A stretch of DNA of 32,159 bases, taken from Peptococcaceae bacterium (GTDB lineage: Bacteria > Bacillota > Desulfitobacteriia > Desulfitobacteriales > Desulfitobacteriaceae). Each line of letters opens with the position of its first letter. The first letter of the stretch is position 1. The notes beneath the pieces were generated by a model. The model worked only from the letters and a program-made list of their open reading frames with translations. It was not told the origin of the DNA and searched no databases. Positions 7,168-17,340 of this stretch are shown one piece after another. The stretch lies in the NCBI GenBank assembly GCA_031289735.1, contig JAITOV010000046.1:1-32159 (forward strand), read 5' to 3'. The position numbers were made by a program, and so were the translations under genes.

Positions 7168-7407
7168 GTGGCTATATCCAGCAGCAGTGTCGTACGTTTA
7201 ACCTTTAACACCGCCGGGGAAAAGACGTATGGCATTTCCCTCCCCAGTCCGCGAACAGATCTGGAACCCTCTGAAGTGGTATCCGTTATGGACGCGATTA
7301 TCGCCGGGAATGTATTCAACACCGCCAGCGGAGCGCTGACCGGCATTCAGAATGTCAAGATCGTTGATACGACAAATAATGATCTCTACGATCCGGCGAA
7401 AGCGTAA
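7168..7407 (+). CDS. DUF2922 family small protein
   Basis: 79 aa, starting at a GTG behind a near-perfect AAGGAGGTGAG. DUF2922-like features are the opening beta strand VVRLTFNTAGEKTYGISLP, a helix EVVSVMDAIIAGNVF and the closing strand with IQNVKIVDTTNNDLYD. Function is unknown. It is co-oriented with the DUF1659 gene and likely co-transcribed with it. A hairpin terminator shared with the converging AEC transporter gene lies about 25 bases downstream. Confidence 0.78.
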   Translation: MAISSSSVVRLTFNTAGEKTYGISLPSPRTDLEPSEVVSVMDAIIAGNVFNTASGALTGIQNVKIVDTTNNDLYDPAKA

Positions 7408-7432
7408 ACACAGGGAATCCCTTAGGTCACAT

Positions 7433-7473
7433 AAGAATCCCATTCGGCAGCTTAGCGCCTGAATGGGATTCTT
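7433..7473. terminator. Intrinsic terminator between convergent genes
   Basis: Arms 7433-7445 and 7461-7473 are 13-bp perfect complements (AAGAATCCCATTC), and the loop can extend the stem with GGC/GCC. On the plus strand it is followed by TATT, on the minus strand by ATGTG. It sits between the DUF2922 stop and the AEC transporter stop and probably serves both, more convincingly the plus-strand pair. Confidence 0.7.
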
Positions 7474-7511
7474 TATTGAGCAGTTCTTGGTTTTTATCGG
7501 AGCCACTCAGT

Positions 7512-8456
7512 TCAAATCAAGCCGAAATTTAACAATACCACAATCCAGATGAATACCGTGAACGAGCTCAGTAAGGTCGTTAAGGCGACGATGGCAGCGG
7601 ATAAGTTGCTGTCACTGCCCATCGCGGTTCCCATCGTATAGGCGGCCACAGCGGTTGGTGAAGCGAAAATAGCCAGTAAGGCGGCGATTTCCGCGCCACG
7701 GAATCCGAGGGCGGCGCCCAGTGGGATGGTGAGCAGCGGTATGACCACCAGACGACCGGCAATGCCGCAGATGAGCTGAGGCAGTTGGCTTTTCTGGCGC
7801 TGGCCAAAAGTCAGGGCGGCGCCGAGGGTAATCAAAGCCAGCGGAGTGGCTGAACTGGCTATGAATTGCGTCGCCGCATCGAGGAATACCGGCAGCGTGA
7901 CGCCGCTAGCCAGCCAGAGAACCCCGGCCAGCGTACCGAGAATCAGCGGATTGCGGCTGATGCCCCGCAGAATCGCCCGGGGAGAGAATTTGCCGTCACG
8001 GTAATACTCCAACAAGATCACCGCGAACACATTATACATGGGAATGACGATCACGATGAGCAACGCGGCGATGCTGGTTTCTTCCGGGGTGGTCAGCTGG
8101 CTCACGAGAGGCAAGCCGAAGAGCGCAAAGTTACTGCGGCAGATCCCTTGAATGATCGCCCCGCGTTCCTGATTCGCTTGATTGAACAGCGAGATCACCC
8201 GAATACATAAAAGCCAAATGAGCGGAATGCTAATCAGGGTAAATAACAGCAAGCGCGGACGCAACGCGGCTTCCAGGGTGGCCGTACCGATATTACGGCA
8301 AAGCAGGACCGGCATGAGAAAATGAAAAACGATGCTATTCATTTCGACCACTGTTTTAGGCGAAGCCAAGCCCATTTTCTTGATGCCCATACCGAGCAGA
8401 ATCATCAGAAATAAGGGCGCCACCGCGTTAAACGAGATAAAAAAATGATGCAGCAT
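7512..8456 (-). CDS. AEC-family (auxin efflux carrier type) transporter
   Basis: 314 aa from the preferred ATG at 8456, preceded by an AAAGG site. The frame can be extended upstream to 8552, but that adds 32 basic residues overlapping polC and looks wrong. The protein is hydrophobic throughout, about ten membrane helices, opening with FNAVAPLFLMILLGMGIKKMG. A helix-breaking central part contains a RNPLILGTLAG segment, and the C-terminal half has LALITLGAALTFG and a SPTAVAAYTMG stretch, all typical of the AEC/MleP family of secondary carriers for malate and other organic acids or amino acid derivatives. It starts 22 bases after the polC stop on the same strand, so it may be read from the polC transcript. 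The substrate is not determinable. Confidence 0.85.
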   Translation of the reverse strand: MLHHFFISFNAVAPLFLMILLGMGIKKMGLASPKTVVEMNSIVFHFLMPVLLCRNIGTATLEAALRPRLLLFTLISIPLIWLLCIRVISLFNQANQERGAIIQGICRSNFALFGLPLVSQLTTPEETSIAALLIVIVIPMYNVFAVILLEYYRDGKFSPRAILRGISRNPLILGTLAGVLWLASGVTLPVFLDAATQFIASSATPLALITLGAALTFGQRQKSQLPQLICGIAGRLVVIPLLTIPLGAALGFRGAEIAALLAIFASPTAVAAYTMGTAMGSDSNLSAAIVALTTLLSSFTVFIWIVVLLNFGLI

Positions 8457-8478
8457 TGCTACCGTCGACCTTTCTTCT

Positions 8479-11400
8479 CTAGAACAAACTAAGCTGATTC
8501 TCCTCCGGCAGACCCTCCAGACAACCGTGTTGTTGTAAGATCTCCACGACATTCTTGGTTAAGTGCGCCAAAGCCGTCAAATCTTCCACGGAGCGGATGC
8601 TCCCGGCTTCACGTACCCGGACGATATTCTGCGCCGCCGTATCGCCCAGACCCTGCAACGCTACCAGCGGCGGCAGGATTCCCGCTCCTTTCAGCGTGAA
8701 CTTCGCCGCGTCAGAGGCCCACAAATCCACCCGATGCAACGGGACTCCCCGGCAATCCATCTCCACAGCCAGTTCCAGCAGGGAAATCAGTCCTTTTTCC
8801 TTCGCGCTGGCTTCGTTGCCCTTGCCCTCGATCTCCTTGATCTTTTTCTGACAAACTTCCCGGCCCTGAATGATCAGATCCGCATCGAAATCGCCGGCTC
8901 GCACGGTAAAGCTCGCCGCATAGAAAGCCGCCGGGTAATGGATCTTGAACCAGGCGATGCGGAACGACATAATCACATAAGCTACGGCGTGCGCTTTCGG
9001 GAACATGTATTTAATCTTCTGGCAGGAATCGAGATACCACTGAGGCGTCTCGTATTGCAGCATCTCAGCGATATCGTCCTCTTTCAAGCCTTTCCCTTTG
9101 CGCACATTCTCCATGATCTTAAAAGCGCGGGACGCTTCCAAGCCTCGATAGATCAAATACACCATGATATCGTCACGGCAGGCGATGATCTCTGAGATAC
9201 CGGCTTGCCCGCTGCGCAATACCTCTTGGGCGTTGCCCAGCCAGACATCTGTACCGTGTGACAAACCGGAGATGCGGATCAAGTCAGAAAAACTTTTCGG
9301 CTGGGCGTCTTCCAGCATTTGACGCACAAACTTCGTGCCGAATTCCGGTACGCCAAACGTTCCGGTCTGCGCATCGATCTGTTCGGACGTCACCCCCAGC
9401 TCCTGCGGACTCGAGAACAGGGACATCACCTGGCGATCATCTAACGGGATCAGCGCCGCGTTCTCACCGGTCATATCTTCCAGCATTTTGATGATGGTCG
9501 GCGAGTCATGCCCCAGAATATCCAGTTTCACTAATCGTCCGGAGATCGAATGGTAATCGAAATGCGTCGTAATCGTGTCCGATTTCGTGTCGTCCGCCGG
9601 ACGCTGTAACGGGGTAAAATCGAACACATCGCATTCTTTGGGCACGACCATCAAGCCGCCGGGATGCTGACCCGTCGTACGTTTGACACCCGAACAACCC
9701 CGGACCAGCCGGTCCGTCTCAGCGGAACGCGTTTTCAAGCCGCGTTCATCCAAATAATTCTTGACGAAACCATAGGCGGTCTTACTGGCGATCGTGGCAA
9801 TCGTCCCGGCGCGGAATACATATTCTTTGCCAAACAGTTCTTCCGTATATTTATGAGCCCGAGCTTGGTATTCTCCGGAGAAATTCAGATCAATATCCGG
9901 CACCTTGTCTCCTTCAAAACCCAGAAATGTCTCAAAGGGGATATCATACCCGGCCTTCAGCAGGCGCGCTCCGCAACGCGGACAATCCTGATCCGGCAAG
10001 TCGGCGCCGGATCCGGATTTTCCATCATCCATCCAGATCGCATGTAAGCATTGGTCATTCGGGCAGCGATAATGCGGGGCCAGCGGATTGACCTCCGTGA
10101 TGCCGATCAGCGTCGCGACCAGGGAAGATCCGACAGAGCCTCGCGAGCCGACGATATACCCGTCTTCATTCGATTTCTTCACGAGTAAATGCGCAATCAG
10201 ATACAGCACGGAAAATCCATTTCCGATAATCGAATTCAGTTCTTTTTCTAAGCGCTCCCGCACGATATCCGGCAGTGGATCTCCATATAACGCATACGCC
10301 TGCTCCCAAGACATGTTCTTAATCTGATCTTCCGCACCCGGAATACTCGGCGAATGCAAATCTTCCGGGAAAGGCTTCATATTGACCGTCTGGCCGGCGA
10401 TCTGCCGCGGCGCCTGTACGACGACCTGATAAGCCGCTTCCCCGCCCAGATAGGAAAACTCATCCAGCATCTCTTGCGTCGTCCGGTAATACAATGGCGC
10501 TTGATTATCCGCATCCTCGAATCCTTTGCCAGCCATGAGAATCTGCCGGTAAACATGATCCTCCGGATCAAGGAAATGGACGTCCCCGGTAGCTACGACC
10601 GGTTTGCCCAGTTCGCTGCCCAGACGCCAAATCCGCCGGTTCAATTCACGCAGTCCCGCTTCATCCGCCACACGGTCCTGGTGGATCAGAAACGCATTAT
10701 TGCCAATCGGCTGAATCTCCAGGTAATCATAATAGGAAGCGATCTCTGTCAGTTCCGCCAGCGGCTTATCGGCTAGCACAGCCTGAAATAATTCTCCGGA
10801 CTCGCAAGCTGAGCCAATAATCAGACCCGCCCGATGCTTGGTCAGCAGAGAACGCGGTATTCTTGGCCGCCGGTAATAATGCTCTAAATGAGAATAAGTA
10901 ATAAGCCGGTACAGATTCTTTAACCCTTCAGGATTCTTCACCAGGATGATAATATGATTGCTCTTCTTCTGGCGCAGAGCGGCGTTGCCGAACGCGCCGG
11001 GCGTATCATCGACCAAATACCCTTCCACACCCATGATAATCTTGACGCCATGTTTCTCTCCGGCCTCAATCGCTTCCGGAAAGGCTTGCACGACGCCATG
11101 ATCTGTGATAGCCAGGGCTGTATGTCCCCAATACGCCGCTCTTTGCACCATGTCCGCCGCTGAAGAGACCCCATCCAGCGACGACATACGCGTATGCAGA
11201 TGGAGTTCGACGCGTTTATCCGCGGCTTCATCCCGGCGCACAACATGCTCAGAAAGCACAATATCTCGCGGCAGCAAGGTCAATTCGGAGGTATAACGGT
11301 CGAACTGAGTCGTCCCGCGGATGCTGACCCATTGCCCTTCGCGCAAAGCCAACGGCGGAGCATTTTCATCCAGAAAGAGCTTAGCGCTGATCGCTCCGGT

Positions 11401-12195
11401 CGGATCACACAGATCAAACGTCAGTAACTGGCGGCCTGTTTTCAACTTTCGCTGTTCCAGCTTCACCACCTGGCCCTGCACGACGACCTTGCTTTCTTCC
11501 TCCTGGACTTCCGTCAGAGAGCGGCTCTCTCCCTGAAAGGACCTGCCCAAAATGAGCGCCGGCGGCCTCTTCTTGCTTTCTTGGCTTGGTTCTGGCAGCT
11601 TCAGTTGCTCTACATATTTCATTTCCTCGATTTCCGCTTCGATCAGGCATTCTTCCCGGCTTTCTTCCGGACTCTGCTGTTCGTCTAACAGGCAGCGGAT
11701 GTCCGTCTGAATACCATAAGCGCGCAGGAAATATTGCTCCAGTACCGATCCCTTGGTTTTCAGGTATTCCAGATGCAACGCATTAGGGACGGTCAGGGTC
11801 AGACATGATCCCTCCGTCTGATAAGGCGCGTCAACGGTCAGCCACCCCTTCATCATCGGCAGCAACTCTAACCAATCGCGGACGATTTCCGGCCAGCGCT
11901 CGCGGCAGACGGATGCCAAAGCGCCGCCTTCCGCACGACAACGGCAACGCACCTCTACTTCCGCCAGTTCCGGCGTCTGCTCTTTGATCCATTCGGTCAG
12001 TGGATTCCACTCGCTCTGCGCCGGAGAGAACTGCGCCGATAAACCTGACAGATGGATCACCCATTTGCGTTGCTGTGGCAAAACCTCTATTTGTTCGATC
12101 ATGATCTCATCCGGGCGTTGGCGCCACAAACTGCTCAAATGAGCGGGCATTCGCGCCAGCAACCCCAACTCAGATAAACGCAACGGTTTAGGCAT
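8479..12195 (-). CDS. polC: DNA polymerase III PolC, lacking the exonuclease domain
   Basis: 1238 aa, the replicative polymerase of low-GC Gram-positive type, normally about 1430-1450 aa. Domains in order: PolC N-terminal region (1-200), OB fold (about 235-312), first PHP part with LHLHT (331-335) and ITDHG (363-367), the rest of PHP, a catalytic palm with [10 protein letters not shown] and the two metal-binding Asp of PDIDLNF (D767, D769), a zinc-binding insert (C711, C716, C738, C741), fingers, and the C-terminal clamp-binding tail QLSLF. The DEDD 3'-5' exonuclease, expected between the two PHP parts after GYLVDD (near 393-398), is missing. The text goes from there straight to [16 protein letters not shown]. 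The frame is open, so this is not a frameshift. The start overlaps the end of proS by 8 bases. Confidence 0.95.
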   Translation of the reverse strand: MPKPLRLSELGLLARMPAHLSSLWRQRPDEIMIEQIEVLPQQRKWVIHLSGLSAQFSPAQSEWNPLTEWIKEQTPELAEVEVRCRCRAEGGALASVCRERWPEIVRDWLELLPMMKGWLTVDAPYQTEGSCLTLTVPNALHLEYLKTKGSVLEQYFLRAYGIQTDIRCLLDEQQSPEESREECLIEAEIEEMKYVEQLKLPEPSQESKKRPPALILGRSFQGESRSLTEVQEEESKVVVQGQVVKLEQRKLKTGRQLLTFDLCDPTGAISAKLFLDENAPPLALREGQWVSIRGTTQFDRYTSELTLLPRDIVLSEHVVRRDEAADKRVELHLHTRMSSLDGVSSAADMVQRAAYWGHTALAITDHGVVQAFPEAIEAGEKHGVKIIMGVEGYLVDDTPGAFGNAALRQKKSNHIIILVKNPEGLKNLYRLITYSHLEHYYRRPRIPRSLLTKHRAGLIIGSACESGELFQAVLADKPLAELTEIASYYDYLEIQPIGNNAFLIHQDRVADEAGLRELNRRIWRLGSELGKPVVATGDVHFLDPEDHVYRQILMAGKGFEDADNQAPLYYRTTQEMLDEFSYLGGEAAYQVVVQAPRQIAGQTVNMKPFPEDLHSPSIPGAEDQIKNMSWEQAYALYGDPLPDIVRERLEKELNSIIGNGFSVLYLIAHLLVKKSNEDGYIVGSRGSVGSSLVATLIGITEVNPLAPHYRCPNDQCLHAIWMDDGKSGSGADLPDQDCPRCGARLLKAGYDIPFETFLGFEGDKVPDIDLNFSGEYQARAHKYTEELFGKEYVFRAGTIATIASKTAYGFVKNYLDERGLKTRSAETDRLVRGCSGVKRTTGQHPGGLMVVPKECDVFDFTPLQRPADDTKSDTITTHFDYHSISGRLVKLDILGHDSPTIIKMLEDMTGENAALIPLDDRQVMSLFSSPQELGVTSEQIDAQTGTFGVPEFGTKFVRQMLEDAQPKSFSDLIRISGLSHGTDVWLGNAQEVLRSGQAGISEIIACRDDIMVYLIYRGLEASRAFKIMENVRKGKGLKEDDIAEMLQYETPQWYLDSCQKIKYMFPKAHAVAYVIMSFRIAWFKIHYPAAFYAASFTVRAGDFDADLIIQGREVCQKKIKEIEGKGNEASAKEKGLISLLELAVEMDCRGVPLHRVDLWASDAAKFTLKGAGILPPLVALQGLGDTAAQNIVRVREAGSIRSVEDLTALAHLTKNVVEILQQHGCLEGLPEENQLSLF

Positions 12196-13924
12196 GGAGT
12201 TCCCCTTCGATCATCGCTTGGAGCATCGTCTGTACTCGGCTCGGAAGCTCAGGCAACGGCGTCAGCTCCACCTCGCCGCTCGCCCGCACTCGCAGCTCCG
12301 CGCCGCCTTGCGCCAGAGATTTAGCCCCGACCGTAATACGCAAAGGATAACCGATCAAATCAGCGTCTTTGAACTTCACGCCGGGCCGTTCGTCACGATC
12401 GTCCAGCACCGTTTCCACACCCGCCGCCCATAACGCGCGATAGAGTTCCTCAGCCGCGGCCGCGACCTGCCCGTCCTTCAAATTGACCGGCACAATAATA
12501 CAATGATACGGCGCGATAGCCGCCGGCCAGATAATGCCATCCGGATCATGGTGCTGCTCAATCGCCGCAGCCATGGTCCGGCTCACGCCGATTCCATAAC
12601 AGCCCATATAAATCAACTGCTCCTTGCCATGCTCGTCCACATAAACGGCATGCAACGCCTGAGAATATTTGGTTCCCAGATTAAAGACTTGCCCTACTTC
12701 GATACCCCGGGCGTTTTCCAGCGGCATGCCGCACTTCAAGCAAGTTTCTCCCGGCGTGATCATCCGAATATCTCCGAGGATATCGATGCGGAAATCCCGT
12801 CCCGGCACAACATTTTTATAGTGATAATCCGTGCGGTTCGCCCCACAGGTAAGCCGCGGCATGAGCGTAATTTCCTGATCCGCCACGATCTGAATCTCCG
12901 GCGGCGCTCCCACCGGACCCAGTGAGCCGACGCTACCGCCCATGACTTGCTCCACCATTTCCGGCGCCGCCAGTTGTAAATTGTTCAGCCCTCCGAGCAG
13001 ATGATTCACCTTTAGTGCATTGACTTCACGATCCCCACGCACGAGAACCAAATACAGATGCGCATCCCCTTGATAAACTAAGGATTTGATCTGCGCGCTT
13101 TTCGGCGTCCCCAGCGTTTGCGTAATGTCCTCGATCGTACGCAGTCCGGGCGTCTCGATCAGTTCCGGCGCTTCCTGCACCGGAACACGCAATGCGCCCT
13201 GCGGCTGGCACTCAGCCTGCTCCACATTGGCCGCATAATGACAAGCCGGACAATAGACCACTTCCGCTTCTCCTGACTCAGCCAAAACCATGAATTCATG
13301 CGTCCCGCCACTGCCGCCGATCGCCCCGGCGTCCGCTTCCACAGCCCTGAACGTCAAGCCGCAACGGGTAAAGATACGTTCATAGGCCGCATACATCTTC
13401 TGATAACTGACGCGCAAGCTCTCCGGATCCCGGTCGAAGGAGTACAGATCCTTCATGATGAATTCGCGTCCACGCATCAGCCCGAAGCGCGGACGACGTT
13501 CGTCCCTGTATTTATTCTGTATCTGATAGAGCAGCAGCGGTAATTGCTTATAGGATCGCACATCGCCGCGCACCAGATCCGTGATCAGTTCTTCGTGCGT
13601 CGGTCCCAGGCAAAACTCCCGCTCATGCCGGTCGCGCAGACGGAACATCTCGGGTCCATAGACCTCCCAGCGGCCTGTTTCTTGCCATAATTCCGCCGGT
13701 TGCATGATCGGCATCATTAATTCCTGGCCGCCCTGAGCATCCATTTCTTCCCGCACAATCTGTTCAATCTTACGCAGGATTCTCCAGCCCAGCGGCAGGT
13801 AGGTATAGACGCCTGCCGCCGCTTTGCGGATCAATCCGGCCTTGAGCATCAATTGATGGCTGATCACCTCCGCTTCCGCCGGGACTTCGCGCAAGGTGGG
13901 ATTCAGTAATTGGCTGACTCGCAT
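12188..13924 (-). CDS. proS: Prolyl-tRNA synthetase
   Basis: 578 aa, bacterial-type class II ProRS, which charges tRNA-Pro with proline. Motif 1 region: [19 protein letters not shown]. Motif 2: [20 protein letters not shown]. The editing (INS) domain sits between motifs 2 and 3 (about 230-390). Motif 3 is [17 protein letters not shown], followed by the anticodon-binding domain. The length is normal for the family. It lies between ispG (9-base gap) and polC (8-base overlap) and must be co-transcribed with them. No T-box leader is possible in so short a gap. Confidence 0.97.
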   Translation of the reverse strand: MRVSQLLNPTLREVPAEAEVISHQLMLKAGLIRKAAAGVYTYLPLGWRILRKIEQIVREEMDAQGGQELMMPIMQPAELWQETGRWEVYGPEMFRLRDRHEREFCLGPTHEELITDLVRGDVRSYKQLPLLLYQIQNKYRDERRPRFGLMRGREFIMKDLYSFDRDPESLRVSYQKMYAAYERIFTRCGLTFRAVEADAGAIGGSGGTHEFMVLAESGEAEVVYCPACHYAANVEQAECQPQGALRVPVQEAPELIETPGLRTIEDITQTLGTPKSAQIKSLVYQGDAHLYLVLVRGDREVNALKVNHLLGGLNNLQLAAPEMVEQVMGGSVGSLGPVGAPPEIQIVADQEITLMPRLTCGANRTDYHYKNVVPGRDFRIDILGDIRMITPGETCLKCGMPLENARGIEVGQVFNLGTKYSQALHAVYVDEHGKEQLIYMGCYGIGVSRTMAAAIEQHHDPDGIIWPAAIAPYHCIIVPVNLKDGQVAAAAEELYRALWAAGVETVLDDRDERPGVKFKDADLIGYPLRITVGAKSLAQGGAELRVRASGEVELTPLPELPSRVQTMLQAMIEGELHA

Positions 13925-13933
13925 ACCTAAATT

Positions 13934-15016
13934 TCATCCTTTCTGTTCATGTAAACGCGCATACTCGCTAATCTCCTGGAATAACGCCGGTAACAATTCG
14001 TTCTCCGGCAGTTTGGCGATAATCTCCCCGTGACGGAACAGCAAACCCTGGCCTCGGCCTCCCGCAATCCCGAAATCCGCTTCGCGGGCTTCCCCGGGGC
14101 CGTTGACCACGCATCCCATGACGGCTACCTTTAACGGACGATCCAGGGGGGGCAAGGCGCTGAGTTGATCCTCTGTCTGTTCGGCCAAAGCAGCCAGGTC
14201 GATCTCTGTCCGGCCACACGTCGGACAACTGATCAATTCTACCCCGCGCTGCCGTAAGCCCAACACCCGCAGGATTTCCAGCGCGACCGGGATTTCGCTC
14301 AGCGGATCCCCGGTCAAGGAGACGCGCAAGGTATCTCCGATGCCCTCCGCCAGCAAAGCCCCGATCCCCACCGCGGACTTGATGACGCCGGAACGCGCCG
14401 TTCCGGCTTCGGTGACGCCCAGATGCAGCGGATACTCTACCTGGCCGGCGATTTGCCGATACGCCTCCAGCAGCAACGGCGCCTGAGAGGACTTTAACGA
14501 GATCTTGATCTGATCATACCCTGCCTCTTCTAGGAGGCGCACATGGCGCAAAGCGCTCTCGACCATCCCTTGAGCGGTTGGGCCGCCGTCCCGTTCCAGA
14601 AGATCTTTTTCCAAAGAACCCGCGTTCACTCCGATGCGCAGTGGAATGTTGCGCTCCTTGACCGCCCGCACGACTTCTTGCACCTTCCAACGAGCGCCGA
14701 TATTGCCAGGGTTCAGACGCAATCCGTGTACGCCCCGCTGCACCGCTTGCACAGCCAGCCGATAATCGAAGTGAATGTCGGCAATGACCGGTAAGGGACT
14801 CTGCGGCACAATCTGTCCTAATGCCCGGGCCGCCTCGTCGTCCGGCACAGCCAGACGGATGATTTCGCAACCAGCCTGCCGGAGTCCTTGAATCTGCGCC
14901 AAGGTAGCGGCCGGATCCCGCGTATCCGTATTCGTCATCGACTGCACACTGACCGGCGCGTCCCCGCCGACCAGGACTTCGCCAATATGGATCTGTTTCG
15001 ACTTGCGGCGCTCCAA
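13934..15016 (-). CDS. ispG: 4-hydroxy-3-methylbut-2-enyl diphosphate synthase (flavodoxin)
   Basis: 360 aa, the penultimate enzyme of the MEP isoprenoid pathway, converting methylerythritol cyclodiphosphate to HMBPP with a [4Fe-4S] cluster. The TIM-barrel part (1-240) has PVSVQSMTNTDT and LRLNPGNIG. The C-terminal cluster domain has Cys264 and Cys267 (SCPTCGRTE), Cys302 in GCVVNGPGEA and Glu309, the expected ligands. Length and motifs indicate an intact enzyme. It sits with dxr and rseP, so two MEP-pathway enzymes are in the same gene run. Confidence 0.97.
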   Translation of the reverse strand: MERRKSKQIHIGEVLVGGDAPVSVQSMTNTDTRDPAATLAQIQGLRQAGCEIIRLAVPDDEAARALGQIVPQSPLPVIADIHFDYRLAVQAVQRGVHGLRLNPGNIGARWKVQEVVRAVKERNIPLRIGVNAGSLEKDLLERDGGPTAQGMVESALRHVRLLEEAGYDQIKISLKSSQAPLLLEAYRQIAGQVEYPLHLGVTEAGTARSGVIKSAVGIGALLAEGIGDTLRVSLTGDPLSEIPVALEILRVLGLRQRGVELISCPTCGRTEIDLAALAEQTEDQLSALPPLDRPLKVAVMGCVVNGPGEAREADFGIAGGRGQGLLFRHGEIIAKLPENELLPALFQEISEYARLHEQKG

Positions 15017-15065
15017 AGTGCATTTCCTCCCCGCTCATCCGCCTGCTTTGGCGTTTTACACTCGC

Positions 15066-16127
15066 TTAATTCGTCAGCAAACGTACAATGTCATGATACG
15101 TGACGAACACGGCTAAGAGCATCAGTAAAGCAAATCCCGTGAGATGGATTAAGTTTTCCCGCTCCGGTTTGATCGGTTTCCCGCGCACGGCCTCAAGCAA
15201 TAAAAACACGATATGTGATCCATCCAAGGCCGGGATCGGGAACAAGTTCAATAAACCCAGCTGAATACTAATGACCGCCGTGAGCTTCAATAGACTCACG
15301 AAACCCGTATGGACCGCTTCATTGACCGCCTGGCCAATCATCAGCGGGCCGCCGACCCCATCCAGTGAGGCCTGACCGGTAATCATCTGAAATAAGATGA
15401 CCACAATCATGCGGGTAAACGCCAGCGTATCCTGGCAGCCATATTGCACCGCTTGCCATACAGAAACCTTCTGATAGAGGGTACCCGGCTGGATCCCGAT
15501 CAAACCCACGCCCTGCTGCGCGTCTCTCTGGGTCACGATACTCAACGAAAACTCCTGATCACCTCTAGCCACCAGCACATTGAGTTCCTGTTCCGGCTTG
15601 GCATGAATCGCCGCGGTCAGTTGACTCCAATCCGCTGTCGTCTGACCGTTGACCTGCAAAATCCGATCCTCTACTTGCAATCCCGCTTGTTGGGCCGGCA
15701 TGCCATCCATGACGACGCCAATCACATTGCCTTCGTCCACTGTCGGATAGCCCATCGCCGTAAACACAATGACAAACAGCACTGCGGCTAAGACGAAATT
15801 CATCAGCGGCCCGGCGGCAAACGTCGCCATCCGCTGCCAAACCGGTTTATTCACGAAACTACGCGGATCATCGGACGCGACGATCACCGTATTCCCCTGT
15901 TCATCCGTTTCGGCGTCCATCCCGGATAGTTTGACAAATCCGCCCAGTGGAAACAGGCGGAGAGAATACAGGGTCTCCGGCCCCTGATGGCCCATCAGCT
16001 TCGGACCGAAACCGAAACTGAATTCCAATACTTTTACTCCGCTCAATTTAGCCACCGCGAAGTGGCCAAATTCGTGCCCCAGAATCATCAAGCCAAAGAC
16101 AAAAATAATCGCCAACGCTGTGATCAT
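15066..16127 (-). CDS. rseP: RseP-type site-2 membrane zinc protease
   Basis: 353 aa, an intramembrane metalloprotease that cleaves anti-sigma factors or signal-peptide remnants within the membrane. The zinc-binding HEFGH (His18, Glu19, His22) lies in the first membrane helix. One PDZ domain follows (about 105-190, DGMPAQQAGLQVEDRILQVN), and near the C-terminus is NLFPIPALDGS, the LDG motif supplying the third zinc ligand. Final helices follow. The gene abuts dxr with no gap. The order cdsA, dxr, rseP, ispG, proS, polC is conserved in many Bacillota. The actual substrate is unknown. Confidence 0.95.
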   Translation of the reverse strand: MITALAIIFVFGLMILGHEFGHFAVAKLSGVKVLEFSFGFGPKLMGHQGPETLYSLRLFPLGGFVKLSGMDAETDEQGNTVIVASDDPRSFVNKPVWQRMATFAAGPLMNFVLAAVLFVIVFTAMGYPTVDEGNVIGVVMDGMPAQQAGLQVEDRILQVNGQTTADWSQLTAAIHAKPEQELNVLVARGDQEFSLSIVTQRDAQQGVGLIGIQPGTLYQKVSVWQAVQYGCQDTLAFTRMIVVILFQMITGQASLDGVGGPLMIGQAVNEAVHTGFVSLLKLTAVISIQLGLLNLFPIPALDGSHIVFLLLEAVRGKPIKPERENLIHLTGFALLMLLAVFVTYHDIVRLLTN

Positions 16128-17300
16128 CTATGATCGATCCCCCTTTATTCCGGCGCTCCGCTCCACGGTCTCCGCCGCTAATCGCCTGGCCCAGGCATCC
16201 GCTGCCAGAATCTCCGGCAAATCCGGATCATCTATCACATCATGCAAAGCGCAAATCTCCTCGGCCACGGCTATGATGCGCGCAAAAGAAATCTGTTCCC
16301 GTAAGAAGGCGCGCACCGCGACCTCATTCGCCGCATTCATCACCGCCGGCAACGTCCCGCCGCGCCGTCCCACCCGGTAAGCCAACCCCAAGGCCGGGAA
16401 ACGTTGCAGGTCCGGTGCGAAAAAAGATAATTCCTGATTGCGCAGATTCAGCCGTTCCCAAGGACTGGCATAGCGCACGGGATAATCCAAGGCATACTGG
16501 ATCGGCAAGCGCATATCGGCCCGGCCTAATTGGGCCAGAACGGAACCGTCCCGGTACTCAACCATGGAATGAATCACGCTCTGCGGATGAATCAACACCT
16601 CAATCTGATCATACGTTACCCCAAACAGATGATGCGCTTCAATCACCTCCAAGCCCTTATTCATCATCGTCGCGGAGTCAATCGTGATCTTATCTCCCAT
16701 GGACCAATTCGGATGAGCCAGCGCCTCAGCCGGCGTGATATCCGGCATATGTTCCAGCGGACAAGTGCGAAACGGCCCGCCGGACGCGGTTAACAGAATC
16801 TTCGCCAGAGCCTGCCCATCATCTTCCAGACATTGAAATATCGCCGAATGTTCACTGTCAACCGGCAAAATCGCACAACCTGTGGTTCTAGCTGTCCGCA
16901 TGACCAGATCACCGGCAGCAACCAGCGTCTCCTTATTCGCCAGGGCGATGCATTTCCCGGCTTGCAAGGCCGCCAAGGTCGGTTCCAAACCGATTCGCCC
17001 ACTGACCGCCGTCACCACTTTATCGACGCCGGGTTCTTGCACAGCGCGCAACATCCCAGCCATTCCGGCTTCCACCCGCACGGACAAATCCTGAACGCGC
17101 CCTCGTAATTCACGCGCCGCCTCCATCCGCAGCAAAACCGCTAAGGAGGGCTTAAACTCCCGAATCTGTTCTTCCAGCAACGCGGCATTCCTTCCCGCCG
17201 CCAAAGCATGGATCCGAAAACGCTCCGGCGCGGCGCGCACCACATCTAACGTCTGCCGGCCAATCGAGCCGGTGGAGCCTAGAATCGTTAACCTCTGCAC
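16128..17300 (-). CDS. dxr: 1-deoxy-D-xylulose 5-phosphate reductoisomerase
   Basis: 390 aa, the committed step of the MEP pathway (DXP to MEP, NADPH-dependent). The N-terminal Rossmann fold opens with ILGSTGSIGRQ. The middle carries the metal-binding VDSEHSAIFQ, and the catalytic loop region has TIDSATMMNKGLEVIEAH. The length is standard. The start is a GTG at 17300 preceded by an AAGGAGATGAG region. It is followed without a gap by rseP. Confidence 0.97.
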   Translation of the reverse strand: MQRLTILGSTGSIGRQTLDVVRAAPERFRIHALAAGRNAALLEEQIREFKPSLAVLLRMEAARELRGRVQDLSVRVEAGMAGMLRAVQEPGVDKVVTAVSGRIGLEPTLAALQAGKCIALANKETLVAAGDLVMRTARTTGCAILPVDSEHSAIFQCLEDDGQALAKILLTASGGPFRTCPLEHMPDITPAEALAHPNWSMGDKITIDSATMMNKGLEVIEAHHLFGVTYDQIEVLIHPQSVIHSMVEYRDGSVLAQLGRADMRLPIQYALDYPVRYASPWERLNLRNQELSFFAPDLQRFPALGLAYRVGRRGGTLPAVMNAANEVAVRAFLREQISFARIIAVAEEICALHDVIDDPDLPEILAADAWARRLAAETVERSAGIKGDRS

Positions 17301-17340
17301 GGACCCATCTCATCTCCTTTATTGGGGTATACCAAACCCC

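Noticed and set aside
8457-8552. Upstream extension of the AEC transporter gene to 8552
   Set aside because: The extra 32 residues are basic, overlap the polC 3' end and have no ribosome binding site, whereas the ATG at 8456 starts the first membrane helix properly.
8563-9195. Long plus-strand open frame (210 codons) inside polC
   Set aside because: It lies wholly antisense to a well-conserved part of polC, has no ribosome binding site and no recognisable domain; it is a codon-composition shadow, like similar frames opposite proS, dxr and topA.
17324-17340. GGGGT/ACCCC hairpin upstream of dxr
   Set aside because: A five-base stem with no T-tract, next to the dxr ribosome binding region; not distinguishable from chance.
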